DNA of 64,000 nucleotides from Haloferax marinum (GCF_009674625.1 NZ_WKJQ01000001.1:1798001-1862000), one strand, 5' to 3'; counted from the stretch's first letter, positions 1-9,009 are shown. Notes: generated by a model from the sequence alone, not told the origin. Numbers and translations are program-made.

Positions 1-1
1 C

Positions 2-535
2 GAAGCGTGTGTCAGTGAACTCGTGGAACGCGACATCCCGACCGTCTCCGGAAACCACGACCGGGCGGTCACCGCTGGGACTGGTTTTCGGTTCAACAGT
101 CTCGCCGCTGCAGGTGTCGACTTCGCCCGCGAAGAGCTCTCGCCGTCGTCGCTCGACTGGCTCACGTCGCTTCCGGAGACCAAAACGACCGCCGACGGAC
201 GCGTCAAACTCGTCCACGGCCACCCCGACGACCCAGACCGGTACACCTACCCCGAGGAGTTCTCACCGTCCCTCCTCTCAGGTGAAGACCTGCTCGTGAT
301 GGGCCACACACACGTCCAAGGTCACGAAATCTACGACGAGGGCATCGTGTTGAATCCGGGGAGCGTCGGCCAACCTCGTGACGGAGACCCCAGGGCGGCC
401 TACGCCGTCGTCGACCTCGACGCGATGACGGTCGACGAACGCCGCGTCAGATACGATATCGACCGCGTGGCAGAACGGGTCACCGAGGTCGGACTGCCCG
501 AACGAATCGGGAGTCGTCTCTACGAAGGTCGATAG
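2..535 (+). CDS. Metallophosphoesterase (YfcE/MJ0936-like), 5' end cut by the window
   Basis: The open frame runs in from the window edge, so the N-terminus with the first metal ligands is missing. The visible part keeps calcineurin-like phosphoesterase motifs: GNHD early on, VHGHPDD in the middle, and GHTHVQG about 75 residues before the end. The family hydrolyses phosphodiesters or phosphomonoesters with two divalent metals in the cytoplasm; the substrate cannot be told from sequence. It ends convergently with tryptophanase. The family call is secure and the exact role is open. Confidence 0.85.
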   Translation, partial: EACVSELVERDIPTVSGNHDRAVTAGTGFRFNSLAAAGVDFAREELSPSSLDWLTSLPETKTTADGRVKLVHGHPDDPDRYTYPEEFSPSLLSGEDLLVMGHTHVQGHEIYDEGIVLNPGSVGQPRDGDPRAAYAVVDLDAMTVDERRVRYDIDRVAERVTEVGLPERIGSRLYEGR

Positions 536-595
536 CAAAAACAGAAGACTCGACGCCGACGAGAGAAAACACAAGACGCGACGCCGGTTTCCGAC

Positions 596-1942
596 TCAGT
601 TCGAGACGGGTCGGAGTTTCGCCGAGAAGTGCCGGAGTTCCTTCATCGGCGGTTCTTCGACGATTTCGAGGCCGTCGTACTCGTGGGCCGTCTCCATCAC
701 CTTCGCCGCCGTCTCCGCGATGTGTTCGAGGTGTTCGCGACTGTAGGTCCGCCGTGGGAGTGCGAGACGGACGAGGTCCGGGCGGTCGGTTCCGGGGAAG
801 GCGAATCCACCGAGTTCGACGCCGCGGACGCCTCCTTCCCGGTAGAGTGCGCAGACGAGTTCCTGTCCTGGATACTGTTCTTTCGGAACGTGCGGGAACA
901 TCTCGCCCGCGTCGAGGTAGACGGCGTGCCCACCGGTCGGGAGGTAGACGGGGACGTCTTCTTCAGAGAGGAGGTCACCGAGTTCGGCCACCTGTTCGAC
1001 TCGGTCGGAGACGTACGGCGGCGTGACTGCCTCACGAAGGCCGACGGCCATCGCCTCGATGTCGCGTCCCGAAAGTCCGCCGTAGGTGGGGAACCCTTCG
1101 AAGAGAATCGCCCGCTGTTTCGCGTGTTCGAAGGTGGTCTCGTCACGCATGGCGGTGAACCCGCCGATGTTGACGAGGGCGTCTTTCTTGCCGGACATCG
1201 TGATGGCGTCGGCGTGGGCGAACTGCTCGCGGGCGATTTCGGCAACCGTCCAGTCTTCGTAGCCTGCTTCGTTCTCCTTGATGAAGTGGGCGTTCTCTGC
1301 GAATCGGCAGGCGTCGATGACGAACAAGGCGTCGATGTCTTTGGCGAACTCGGCGACGGCGCGGATGTTCGCCATCGAGACGGGTTGGCCGGCGACGGAG
1401 TTGTTCGTAATCGTCTGGACGACCACCGGAATCGCGTCTGCACCGACGTCTTCGACGAGTGCGTATCCCGCGTCGATGTCGAAGTTGCCCTTGAACTTCT
1501 CGTTCGAGTTCGGGTCGCGGGCGGCGGGCGACGGGCAGTCGACGGGTTCTGCCCCCTGATTGACGACGTGCGCTCGCGTCGTATCGAAGTGGGAGTTGTT
1601 CGGGACGACGTCGCCCGCTTCGAGGAGGACGCCGTAGAGGACGTTCTCCGCGCCACGGCCTTGGTGGGTCGGGATGACGTACTCGAATCCCATCACGTCG
1701 CGGACGGACTCTGCGAGTCTCGCGAACGACTCGCTGCCGGCGTAGGCCTCGTCACCACGAATCATCGCGGCCCACTGCTCGGCAGACATGGTTCCGGTTC
1801 CGGAGTCGGTCAGTAAGTCGATGTAGACGTCGCGAGCGTCGAGATTGAAGACGTTGTACCCGGCCCGTTCGAGGGCGGCCTCTCGCTCCGCACGAGAGGG
1901 GAGTTCGATGGGTTCGACCATCTTTGCCTTGTACGATCGCAT
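596..1942 (-). CDS. tnaA: Tryptophanase (tryptophan indole-lyase)
   Basis: A PLP-dependent beta-eliminating lyase of about 448 residues, the usual length for TnaA. It splits L-tryptophan into indole, pyruvate and ammonia. Family landmarks are visible: LLTDSGTGTMS, RGDEAY, PTHQGRGAE, the FDTT segment, SVAGQPVS and the PLP-lysine motif SGKKDA near residue 253. Tyrosine phenol-lyase is the nearest alternative, but the overall pattern follows tryptophanase. I start at the ATG at 1942; a GTG four codons upstream (1954) is also open. It is transcribed alone, between the phosphoesterase and aspartate kinase. Confidence 0.9.
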   Translation of the reverse strand: MRSYKAKMVEPIELPSRAEREAALERAGYNVFNLDARDVYIDLLTDSGTGTMSAEQWAAMIRGDEAYAGSESFARLAESVRDVMGFEYVIPTHQGRGAENVLYGVLLEAGDVVPNNSHFDTTRAHVVNQGAEPVDCPSPAARDPNSNEKFKGNFDIDAGYALVEDVGADAIPVVVQTITNNSVAGQPVSMANIRAVAEFAKDIDALFVIDACRFAENAHFIKENEAGYEDWTVAEIAREQFAHADAITMSGKKDALVNIGGFTAMRDETTFEHAKQRAILFEGFPTYGGLSGRDIEAMAVGLREAVTPPYVSDRVEQVAELGDLLSEEDVPVYLPTGGHAVYLDAGEMFPHVPKEQYPGQELVCALYREGGVRGVELGGFAFPGTDRPDLVRLALPRRTYSREHLEHIAETAAKVMETAHEYDGLEIVEEPPMKELRHFSAKLRPVSN

Positions 1943-2145
1943 ACCCAGAGACACACGTGGAACCCTGAAGAATACTGTAGGCGGAAAAACGCGGGACTGC
2001 GAGCGTTTCTCGTCGTTCGTGGACGAGAGTGTACATCGGTGTGTTCAGCGGTGTGATACGCTCTGAAACGGGTGGGAGCGGCCTGGAGGAAGAGAGGAGG
2101 AACCGAGACTACCGAAACTACCTCGGCGAGCGACCGCTCGACAGC

Positions 2146-3324
2146 TTAGAACTCGCCCTGAATGATTTTGAGCGTCTCTTCGCGGTCGTCCCACGCGATG
2201 AAGATGGCGACAGACGTCGCGGACGTGATGGCGTCGTGGACGTTGATACCGGCGTCGGCAAGCGGTTGGACGATGTCGAGGATGACGCCCGGTCGGTTCG
2301 GAAGTTCGCCACCGGTGACGCGGATGACGGCGATGTCGTCTTCGACGGTGACAGACGAGAGCGCCTCGTCGGTGACGACTCGGTCGTGAAGGACCGCCTC
2401 GGCCTGATTTGCGTCTTCTTCGAGGACGTAGAACGTGATAGAGTCCATCCCCGAAGCGACCGAATCCACGTTGATATCTTCTTCCCAGAGGGCAGTCGAG
2501 AGGTCCGCGAGGATGCCCGGTCGGTTCCGAATCGCTCGGCCCGCGACGGTGAGACAGGCGAGCGGTTCTTCCTGCATGTCGATGAGGTTGTGGAACTCGC
2601 CTTCGATGAGTGTTCCACCGGTGAGTAAGTCGCCGTGTTGGTAGTGGACGACGCGAACGTCGAGGGCTTCGTCCTTGTACGACAGCGCCGAGGGGGCGAC
2701 GACTTCTGCGCCACGGAACGAGAGGTTTCGGAGCTCGTCGACGGTGATACGACCGACGTTGCGCGCGCCTTCGACCACGCGCGGGTCGCCCGTCATGACA
2801 CCCTCGACGTCGGTCACGATGACGACTTCGTCGGCGTCCATGTACTTGCCGAGCATGACCGCGGAGGTGTCCGAGCCACCGCGGCCGAGCGTCGTAACCT
2901 CGCCGTCTATCGTCTGTGCGAGGAATCCCGTGATGACCGGGACGACGCCGTCCAACTCCTCGGCGAGTTTCTCGGCGCGACGCTGGGTCTCTTCGACGTC
3001 GACTTCGCCCAGTTCGTTCGTGATGACCGGCCAGTCGTCTGACCCAGGTTCGAGGAACAGCGCGTCGACGCCGCGGGCCGAGAGGGCCGCTTTCAGCATC
3101 CGGACGCTCGTCCGTTCGCCCATCGAGACGATTTCGGCCCGGTCTTTGTCGTCGGCTTCGAACTTGATTTCGTCCAGCAAGTCGTCGGTCGTCGAACCCA
3201 TCGCGGAGGCGACGACGGCTATCTCGTGGCCTTTCTCGACTGCTGCAGCGATGGAGTCTGCGGCGCGGTTGATTCGGTCACCACTCCCGAGAGAAGTGCC
3301 GCCGAACTTTGCGACTACGCGCAT
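2146..3324 (-). CDS. lysC: Aspartate kinase
   Basis: 392 residues. It phosphorylates L-aspartate, the first step to threonine, methionine and lysine, and thereby feeds the homoserine used by metX at 29.4 kb. The N-terminal KFGGTS motif lies at residues 6-11, followed by the amino-acid-kinase core (GRGGSDTSA, VTDVEGVMTGDPR). Two ACT regulatory domains fill roughly residues 255-390 (RNRPGILADL and PNRPGVILDI), which in this family bind amino-acid effectors and give feedback control. Length and domain order are typical and no key motif is missing. Confidence 0.95.
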   Translation of the reverse strand: MRVVAKFGGTSLGSGDRINRAADSIAAAVEKGHEIAVVASAMGSTTDDLLDEIKFEADDKDRAEIVSMGERTSVRMLKAALSARGVDALFLEPGSDDWPVITNELGEVDVEETQRRAEKLAEELDGVVPVITGFLAQTIDGEVTTLGRGGSDTSAVMLGKYMDADEVVIVTDVEGVMTGDPRVVEGARNVGRITVDELRNLSFRGAEVVAPSALSYKDEALDVRVVHYQHGDLLTGGTLIEGEFHNLIDMQEEPLACLTVAGRAIRNRPGILADLSTALWEEDINVDSVASGMDSITFYVLEEDANQAEAVLHDRVVTDEALSSVTVEDDIAVIRVTGGELPNRPGVILDIVQPLADAGINVHDAITSATSVAIFIAWDDREETLKIIQGEF

Positions 3325-3510
3325 CGTCCCTCCGATACGAGTCGATTCGACGGTTGGTGCTCAATCATGCGAGGGGCTAACGCGGGGGCACGTATAACTA
3401 TGTCCTCTTTTTCAACCGTTGCCGACTTCCCCAAATCCGACGACGAGAAGGGTCCTCTCGGTCGTCTCGCGGTGCGGAGGTTTATCAACGATGGAGCGGA
3501 ACGGTCAGCC

Positions 3511-3939
3511 ATGGAAGTCAGAGACGCCGTCGATTCGGACGCCGAGGCACTCGCCGCCGTCGCCAACGCGCCGACGCGAGCGATGCGTCGGTTGATACGC
3601 GACCGGACCGTCCGGGTCGCGACGGCCGACACCGGTGTCGACCCCAACGTGGACGCACCGGCGGCGGACGAACCGATTCTCGGCTTCGTCGGCTTCGACG
3701 TTCGAGACGGCGTCGTCCACGTCACTCGACTCGACGGGACGGAAGACGCGACACGTCGTCTCCTCGAAGAACCACTCCGGTTCGGGAGCGCCGAGGGACT
3801 GCCAGTCGAGGTCCTCGTCGTCGAGTCCGAACCGTCGCTTCGGGCCGCGGTGGAATACGCCGGCTTCGAGCGAGTCGGGCCAGGACCGCGGTTCGACGGC
3901 TATCCGACGATTCGGTACCGCCTCACCGAGACGGCCTAA
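3511..3939 (+). CDS. GNAT-like acetyltransferase fold protein
   Basis: About 142 residues starting MEVRDAVDSDAEAL, a typical GNAT beginning. It ends with AVEYAGFERVGPGPRF, which resembles the last strand and helix of N-acetyltransferases. The usual acetyl-CoA pyrophosphate loop (R/Q-x-x-G-x-G/A) is not evident, so catalysis is uncertain. I start at ATG 3511; the same frame is open further upstream, but that part overlaps the lysC promoter and reads like non-coding sequence. It is convergent with polD1. Haloarchaea keep similar small proteins of unknown substrate. Confidence 0.65.
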   Translation: MEVRDAVDSDAEALAAVANAPTRAMRRLIRDRTVRVATADTGVDPNVDAPAADEPILGFVGFDVRDGVVHVTRLDGTEDATRRLLEEPLRFGSAEGLPVEVLVVESEPSLRAAVEYAGFERVGPGPRFDGYPTIRYRLTETA

Positions 3940-4088
3940 CGGACCGTCGAACGACCTACTGGGCCGTCTTCGAGAGTCACTCGGATAGACGACGTCGAGA
4001 CGACAGAGATATTCACTCCGAAACGGGTGAAAACAGCGTTTTCGAGTGGAAACGAAGGGGTTCGGGAGGTCGTGTGGAACCGACTCGG

Positions 4089-5645
4089 TCAGGAGAACTT
4101 CCTGACCGTCATGTCCAACGTGTCGAGGTCGACGATGGGCGCATAGCCCGAGTCGGGGTCGATGTTGACGGACTTCTGGAAGTCGGTCTGGGACTGCCAG
4201 CACCCAGAGTTGACTGCGAGGACGTTGTGGTACTTGCCCCAACCGAGTTTGTGGACGTGGCCAGTGTGGAAGATGTCCGGTACGTCTTCCATGACGAGAT
4301 AGTCGAGTTTCTCGGGAGCGAGGCGCGTGTGCCCACCGAACTGCGGCGCGACGTGACGCTTTTTGAGTAACTGGTACATCGCCTTGTGCGGTTCGTCGTA
4401 ACTCGCTTTCTCTGCGGGGAGTTCTGCGATGACCTCGTCGAGCGAGACGCCGTGATACATGAGTATGTTGACGCCTTCGAGCGTGACCATCGAAGGGTTA
4501 CTCGTAATCGTGGCGTCGTGGGCCGACATGATGTCGCGGAGGTTGTCGTCGAATCCGGGTTGCGGTTCTGCGAGGCGAACCGCGTCGTGGTTACCCGGAA
4601 TCATCACGATATCGAGGTCACCGGGAACCGATTTGAGGTGTTCCGAGAACGCCCGATACTGGTCGTAGATGTCGATGACGTCGAGTTCTTCGTCCTGGTT
4701 GGGGTAGACGCCGACGCCTTCGACCATGTCGCCGGCGATGAGGAGATACTCGATGTTCTCGGCTTCTGCTGTGTGAAGCCACTCGGCGAACCGGTTCCAC
4801 GCGCCTTCCATGAACTCCTGACTGCCGACGTGGACGTCCGAGATGAGCGCCGCCTGCACGTGACGGTCTGCAGTGTTCGGCCTGTGACCCCGTGGAACGT
4901 CCGGGAAGTGCATCGAGTCGACGAAGAGGATACCCGCGTCACCCGAGAGCGTCCCTTGCACTGCGATGCACTCGTCTAAGAGGAGTTCGTCGACGTACGA
5001 CGCGATGTCTTTGTCCTTCATCACGAGACACGGGAACGTTCCAGTCGTGTCTTCGAGGTCGATGATCCAGTGCCCACTCTTGGTCGAGCGAACGTCGTCG
5101 ACGAGGCCGATAAGTTCGGCGTCCTCCCCACCGGACATCTTGGAGATGGCTTTCGCCGGGCGGTGATTGACCCGACCACGAAGCATCTTCGAGAGTTTCT
5201 CGTACCGGTCGCGGAACACCTTCACGAAATCGTCGTACTCGCCAGTCCCGGTCGATTGACCGGTCATGTCGTTCGCGATTTCGAGCGAGCGAAGCGAGCG
5301 GTCTGTGTTCCGACCGTTCGTCACCCCCTCTGTTTCAGGTGGAGTTGACTCGGAGACATGTTCATCGACGTCGCCCGGTGTTGCAGCGGAAACAGAGGGG
5401 TCAGTGGTGACCGAATCGGTCGGTGATTCGGTCCCCGGAGGGTCCGCCGCGGGTGCAGACGCGAGCACCGCGCGGACGTGGTCAGTAGTGATACGGAGCG
5501 TATCGTCCGGAACCGAGTCCACGACTCGAGCGAGTGTCACGCCTGGCTCTTCGGACCCAGCGATGAGCGTCACGGCCTCGCGTTCAGCGTTGTAGCCACG
5601 ACTGACGAGTGCTCGAACGATACGCGCCGGCGTCTCCAGTGGCAC
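4089..5645 (-). CDS. polD1: DNA polymerase D small subunit (DP1, 3'-5' exonuclease subunit)
   Basis: 518 residues from a GTG start at 5645, chosen because the peptide VPLETPARIVRALVSRGYN opens like archaeal DP1 and because upstream sequence belongs to the divergent sec11b promoter. Layout: an N-terminal helical domain (1-85), a long acidic Ser/Thr/Pro-rich linker (about 85-150), an OB-fold (about 185-260), then a calcineurin-like phosphoesterase with LISDVHVG, AGDMVEG, PGNHDAV, MYHG and GHVHKLG, the metal ligands of the Mre11-like proofreading nuclease. It partners the large catalytic subunit DP2, which is not in this window. The linker DNA holds two ORB-like sequences. Confidence 0.93.
   Translation of the reverse strand: MPLETPARIVRALVSRGYNAEREAVTLIAGSEEPGVTLARVVDSVPDDTLRITTDHVRAVLASAPAADPPGTESPTDSVTTDPSVSAATPGDVDEHVSESTPPETEGVTNGRNTDRSLRSLEIANDMTGQSTGTGEYDDFVKVFRDRYEKLSKMLRGRVNHRPAKAISKMSGGEDAELIGLVDDVRSTKSGHWIIDLEDTTGTFPCLVMKDKDIASYVDELLLDECIAVQGTLSGDAGILFVDSMHFPDVPRGHRPNTADRHVQAALISDVHVGSQEFMEGAWNRFAEWLHTAEAENIEYLLIAGDMVEGVGVYPNQDEELDVIDIYDQYRAFSEHLKSVPGDLDIVMIPGNHDAVRLAEPQPGFDDNLRDIMSAHDATITSNPSMVTLEGVNILMYHGVSLDEVIAELPAEKASYDEPHKAMYQLLKKRHVAPQFGGHTRLAPEKLDYLVMEDVPDIFHTGHVHKLGWGKYHNVLAVNSGCWQSQTDFQKSVNIDPDSGYAPIVDLDTLDMTVRKFS
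5323..5404. other. Two ORB-like sequences inside the polD1 linker
   Basis: At 5323-5346 the strand complementary to the one shown contains TCCACCTGAAACAGAGGGGG, close to the right-hand box of the origin (TTCCACCTGAAACGAAGGGG). At 5380-5404 a second weaker match (GCGGAAACAGAGGGGTC) lies in the opposite orientation. Both fall in a low-complexity coding linker, so chance or codon bias is possible. Binding by Orc1 is inference. Confidence 0.35.
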
Positions 5646-5724
5646 AGGCCGAAATCGGCGGAGGGAAGCAAAAAGGATGCCGAAACCCAGAACGTTGAAA
5701 CCCGGTCCGGGTAAACTGGGAGTG

Positions 5725-6543
5725 ATGAGCGCCGACGACGACCGCCCGCCCCTCCGCGACTCCACGAGCGGTCCCGACCCCGACGAGGGAATTCTCGAAC
5801 GACTTCGGACGGCGGACGAGGGCCCACTTCTCTTCATCCGAGAGGCGTTGGCCAGCGCACTCGCGGTGGTAGCAGTCGGCTTGCTCCTGTTTGCTATCAG
5901 CGGCGTGTGGCCACCGATGGTCGCCGTCGAGAGCGGGAGCATGGAACCACACATGCACAAAGGTGACCTCGTGTTCATCACGGGGCCCGAGCGCTACGCA
6001 CCAGACGCTGCCGTCCCCGGAACCTCCGTCGTTACCGCCGAAACCGGTGCTCTCGGAAACTATCGGACGTTCGGTGACTACGGGAACGTCATCGTCTACG
6101 ACAATCCGGGTGTCGGCGGTCCACCCATCATCCATCGGTCCATGCTCTGGGTCGAAGCGGGAGAAAACTGGTACGACCGGGCCAACCCCGACTACATGTC
6201 GGCAGACAACTGCGAGGAACTCGCCCACTGCCCAGCACCCTACGACGGGTTCATCACCAAAGGTGACAACAACCTCCGCTACGACCAGGTGACCGGTATC
6301 AGCGAACCGGTTCGACCCGAGTGGGTACAGGGCGTCGCCCGCATCCGCATCCCGTTCCTCGGGTGGGTCCGTCTGACACTCGCGAGTACGATGGCGACGA
6401 CGGCACCCGTCTCACCGGTTCCAGTTCCAGTCGAAGACGTGTGGGTGACGGTCGAGCAGACGACAGACTCGCTCGAACGAGCACCGTCGCCCGTTGGACC
6501 AACTGGCCCGACGCAGGTCACACAGCAGTCGCTGGCGGCCTGA
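5725..6543 (+). CDS. sec11b: Type I signal peptidase Sec11b
   Basis: 272 residues from ATG 5725. It removes Sec signal peptides at the outer face of the membrane. One N-terminal membrane segment (about residues 42-62) precedes the catalytic serine in VESGSMEP (Ser72). The histidine in IIHRSM (His137) and the aspartates around KGDNNLRYDQ (Asp181, Asp187) complete the archaeal Ser-His-Asp arrangement. A second hydrophobic segment lies near residues 210-225, and the tail is rich in Pro and Thr. In Haloferax volcanii Sec11b sits beside orc1, as here. It is divergent from polD1 and convergent with orc1. Confidence 0.93.
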   Translation: MSADDDRPPLRDSTSGPDPDEGILERLRTADEGPLLFIREALASALAVVAVGLLLFAISGVWPPMVAVESGSMEPHMHKGDLVFITGPERYAPDAAVPGTSVVTAETGALGNYRTFGDYGNVIVYDNPGVGGPPIIHRSMLWVEAGENWYDRANPDYMSADNCEELAHCPAPYDGFITKGDNNLRYDQVTGISEPVRPEWVQGVARIRIPFLGWVRLTLASTMATTAPVSPVPVPVEDVWVTVEQTTDSLERAPSPVGPTGPTQVTQQSLAA

Positions 6544-6567
6544 AGCGGCTGAAAAATTCTTCTCGGT

Positions 6568-6667
6568 ACTCCGGAACTCGATGGGTAGTGGAACTCCGGA
6601 ACTCGCCGGGTAGTGGAACTCCGGAACTCGCCGGGTAGTGGAACTCCGGAACTCCGGAACTCGCCGG
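6568..6667. repeat. 25-bp direct tandem repeat between sec11b and orc1
   Basis: Four units start at 6568, 6593, 6618 and 6643, each close to ACTCCGGAACTCGCCGGGTA plus GTGGA; the last is degenerate with an extra ACTCCGGA. The array fills the space between the convergent sec11b and orc1 stop codons and ends exactly at the orc1 stop. Each unit contains TCCGGA and can fold into small hairpins, so a bidirectional terminator role is possible. Confidence 0.85.
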
Positions 6668-8368
6668 TTAGTTGTCGAACCGCGCCTGCACGAACGGTTG
6701 GGCGCTCTCTATATCTCCGAGGCGAGAGTCCGTCAGTAAGACGGCCTCCGTCTCGTCGATGGGGACCGAGAGGCTGATCTCCTTGGTTCGCCCGTAGCGA
6801 CCCTTGGAGACGACGACAGCGTTGACGATGCCGAGCATGTCGAGTTCCGAGATGAGGTCGGTGACGCGACGCTGTGTGAGGACGTCGGCGTCGATCTCCT
6901 CGCAGAGGCGTTTGTAGATGTTGAACACCTCACCGGTGTTGATGTTGCGGACACCGTTCTTCTCGAGGAGGATGATGGCGAAGAGGACGATTTTCGACTG
7001 CGTCGGGAGCGTTCGAACGACTTCGACGACCCGGTCGAGTTCTATCTTGTCCTGTGCCTGCCGAACGTGCGCTTCTTCGACGGTGTCGGCTTGCCCGCGT
7101 TCCGCGAGTTCGCCGGCAGTTCGGAGTAAGTCGAGCGCGCGACGAGCGTCACCGTGTTCCTGAGCAGCGAACGCAGCACACAGTGGGATGACGTCGTCGG
7201 TCAGCGCGCCGCCTTTGAACGCCACGTCGGCGCGGTGTTGGAGGATATCTCGAAGTTGGTTCGCGTCGTACGGCGGGAAGACGATCTCCTCTTCACCGAG
7301 ACTCGACTTGACCCTGGGGTCGAGGAAGTCTGTGAACTTCAGGTCGTTCGAGATACCCATGATGGAGATACGAGAGTTCTCGAGTTCGGAGTTCATCCGC
7401 GAGAGGTTGTAGAGCGTGTCGTCGCCGGATTTCTCGACGAGTTTGTCGATCTCGTCGAGCATGATGACGACCACGCGTTCTTTGTAATCGACGGCGTCGA
7501 AGAACGTCGTATAGACGCGGTCTGTCGGCCACCCCGTCATCGGGACCGTCTCCATCTCCTCTGCGTCCTCGGAGAGTTCTTCGGCGCGTTCGTCTATCTC
7601 GGCAATCGAATCGTAGGGCGTGTCTTCGAGTGCGTTCGGGTCCTCTGTCGCCCGCGTCCGCATCTCGTCTAGCCGGTCGAGTTCCGACTCGATTCGTTCG
7701 AAGTTCTTCTCGATGAACTTGTTCGCGAGTTGCGCGAGGACGCGATACTGCGTGTCCGTCACCTCGCAGTTGATGTACTCGACTTCACACGGAACGTCGT
7801 ACTTCTGCGACGTCGATTCCAGTTCTTGGCTGACGAACTTCGCACTCGCGGTTTTCCCGGTCCCGGTCTTCCCGTAGATGAGGATGTTCGAGGGCGTCTC
7901 ACCTCGGAGCGCCGAGACGAGAATCGTCGCCATCTGATTGATTTGGTCTGTACGATGAGGGAGTTCGTGTGGCGTGTACGACGGGCGAAGGACCTCTTTG
8001 TTCTCGAAGATCGGTTCTCCGGCGAGTAAGTCGTCGAAGAGGCCTTTCGACCCCTCGTCGTCGTTCAAGACGACCTTGTCGAGGCCGACGTCCGGGTCTT
8101 TGTGTTGGTCGACGCCACCGGACTGTGTCCGGTTGCCTGCCGAGGTTTCCTCGGCAACGTCACCAGACGACGTCTGACTGCCCGACGAGCTATCCTCGTC
8201 GACGTCGTCGTCGGGGACTTCGGCGTCGGGGCCGATGCTCGCCTGGATATCGATATCCTCGGCGGATACCTCGGTCGCTGACTCGTCAGAGTGAGCGTCC
8301 GTGTCCTGCGCCGAACGGTCCACCTGTTCCTGCCGATTGTCACCTCGTGGTGTTTCGTCCTCCTCCAT
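6668..8368 (-). CDS. orc1: Origin recognition/initiator protein Orc1/Cdc6
   Basis: 566 residues, longer than typical Orc1/Cdc6 (about 400) because of an acidic disordered N-terminus (about residues 1-110). The AAA+ core has Walker A GKTGTGKT (166-173), Walker B VVVIMLDEIDK near residue 305 and a sensor segment GISNDLKF. A charged insertion lies between them (about 225-280). The C-terminal winged helix binds origin recognition boxes. The gene faces away from the origin, and an ORB lies only 8 bp before its start codon, suggesting autoregulation. The N-terminal extension carries two copies of the 48-bp palindromic coding repeat (residues 55-85). Confidence 0.96.
   Translation of the reverse strand: MEEDETPRGDNRQEQVDRSAQDTDAHSDESATEVSAEDIDIQASIGPDAEVPDDDVDEDSSSGSQTSSGDVAEETSAGNRTQSGGVDQHKDPDVGLDKVVLNDDEGSKGLFDDLLAGEPIFENKEVLRPSYTPHELPHRTDQINQMATILVSALRGETPSNILIYGKTGTGKTASAKFVSQELESTSQKYDVPCEVEYINCEVTDTQYRVLAQLANKFIEKNFERIESELDRLDEMRTRATEDPNALEDTPYDSIAEIDERAEELSEDAEEMETVPMTGWPTDRVYTTFFDAVDYKERVVVIMLDEIDKLVEKSGDDTLYNLSRMNSELENSRISIMGISNDLKFTDFLDPRVKSSLGEEEIVFPPYDANQLRDILQHRADVAFKGGALTDDVIPLCAAFAAQEHGDARRALDLLRTAGELAERGQADTVEEAHVRQAQDKIELDRVVEVVRTLPTQSKIVLFAIILLEKNGVRNINTGEVFNIYKRLCEEIDADVLTQRRVTDLISELDMLGIVNAVVVSKGRYGRTKEISLSVPIDETEAVLLTDSRLGDIESAQPFVQARFDN
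8114..8161 (-). repeat. 48-bp double-hairpin coding repeat, copy A (orc1)
   Basis: Hairpin 1 is CCGGAC-TGT-GTCCGG (8118-8132). Hairpin 2 is TGCCGAGG-TTT-CCTCGGCA (8138-8156). Read on the coding strand it gives DVAEETSAGNRTQSGG. It shares its layout with copies B-E without gaps and resembles copy C most, with compensatory changes in the hairpin-2 stem. Confidence 0.8.
8159..8206 (-). repeat. 48-bp double-hairpin coding repeat, copy B (orc1)
   Basis: It overlaps copy A by one codon, so the two are tandem with a 45-bp period. Hairpin 1 is CAGAC-GAC-GTCTG and hairpin 2 is CGACGAG-CTATC-CTCGTCG (8183-8201). The coding strand reads DVDEDSSSGSQTSSGD. Its hairpin 2 resembles that of copy E. Confidence 0.8.
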
Positions 8369-8376
8369 CGTGTGTT

Positions 8377-8396
8377 CCCCCTCATTTCAAGTGGAA
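8377..8396 (-). promoter_or_regulatory. Origin recognition box overlapping the orc1 leader
   Basis: On the orc1 strand the box reads TTCCACTTGAAATGAGGGGG, eight bases upstream of the orc1 ATG. It matches the ORBs of the origin in its TCCAC-n2-GAAA-n-GA-n-GGGG pattern. Orc1 bound here would cover its own leader or promoter, which is inference. Confidence 0.7.
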
Positions 8397-8844
8397 TGCC
8401 CGCCCAAAACGGCTCATATAGAGTGTGAGACCGGAGAAAACCGGTGTCTACTCTGAAAGCCACAGTAGGCGATTCCAGATGATGCAAAGGAACCAAACGA
8501 ACAGTCGGTACAAAAATCTTACTTCTCCGACTCGTCAACCCGGTGAGCACCGGAAAATCGGGAGACGAGACTGATTTCGACACGAGGTCGAGTCCGCGTT
8601 CGAATCGAAGCGTTCGAGAAGAAAATCACGGGATACAACGGGTCGAACGACGACAACACCGGCAGAAAAGCCGTCAAACGGGGAGTCAGCGAAGAGTCGG
8701 CTCTCAGCGCTCTTCGGGTCAGATTTTCGTTCGACTCGAAGTGGTGGCATCGACATCGTGCGTCGACGAACTCGTGGGGGGTATGAGGGCTGTCGGTCCA
8801 GTCGTAGCCGTCGACACTCGGTTCGAGTCGTCGATACACTCGCC

Positions 8845-8920
8845 TCGAGTCGCCAACTGAGGTCTATTCCCCTCATCCATCTTCGAGTCGCCAACTGAGG
8901 TCTTTCCCTACATCCACCTC
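8845..8920. repeat. 38-bp direct repeat in the origin region
   Basis: TCGAGTCGCCAACTGAGGTC with one further T occurs at 8845-8865 and again at 8883-8903. The following 17 bases are also similar (ATTCCCCTCATCCATCT against TTCCCTACATCCACCT). The period is 38 bp. Function unknown. Confidence 0.8.
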
Positions 8921-9009
8921 CCATCCATCCCCCGGCTACGTTCCACCTGCTTCCCATATCCCGACGTGAACTACTCGCCCTCTCCCGTCAGCATCGTACG
9001 ACTGCTCCA

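Noticed and set aside
629..1816. Long open frames antisense to tnaA, lysC, ligA and other genes
   Set aside because: High G+C content keeps antisense frames open; their composition and lack of motifs mark them as shadows of the true genes.
5268..5318. polD1 linker segment with GGTCTGTGTTCCGACC as a sixth copy of the palindromic repeat
   Set aside because: It resembles hairpin 1 only; no hairpin 2 follows at the required spacing.
5646..5981. In-frame N-terminal extension of polD1
   Set aside because: It overlaps the divergent sec11b start and its peptide is unlike archaeal DP1; the GTG at 5645 fits the family start.
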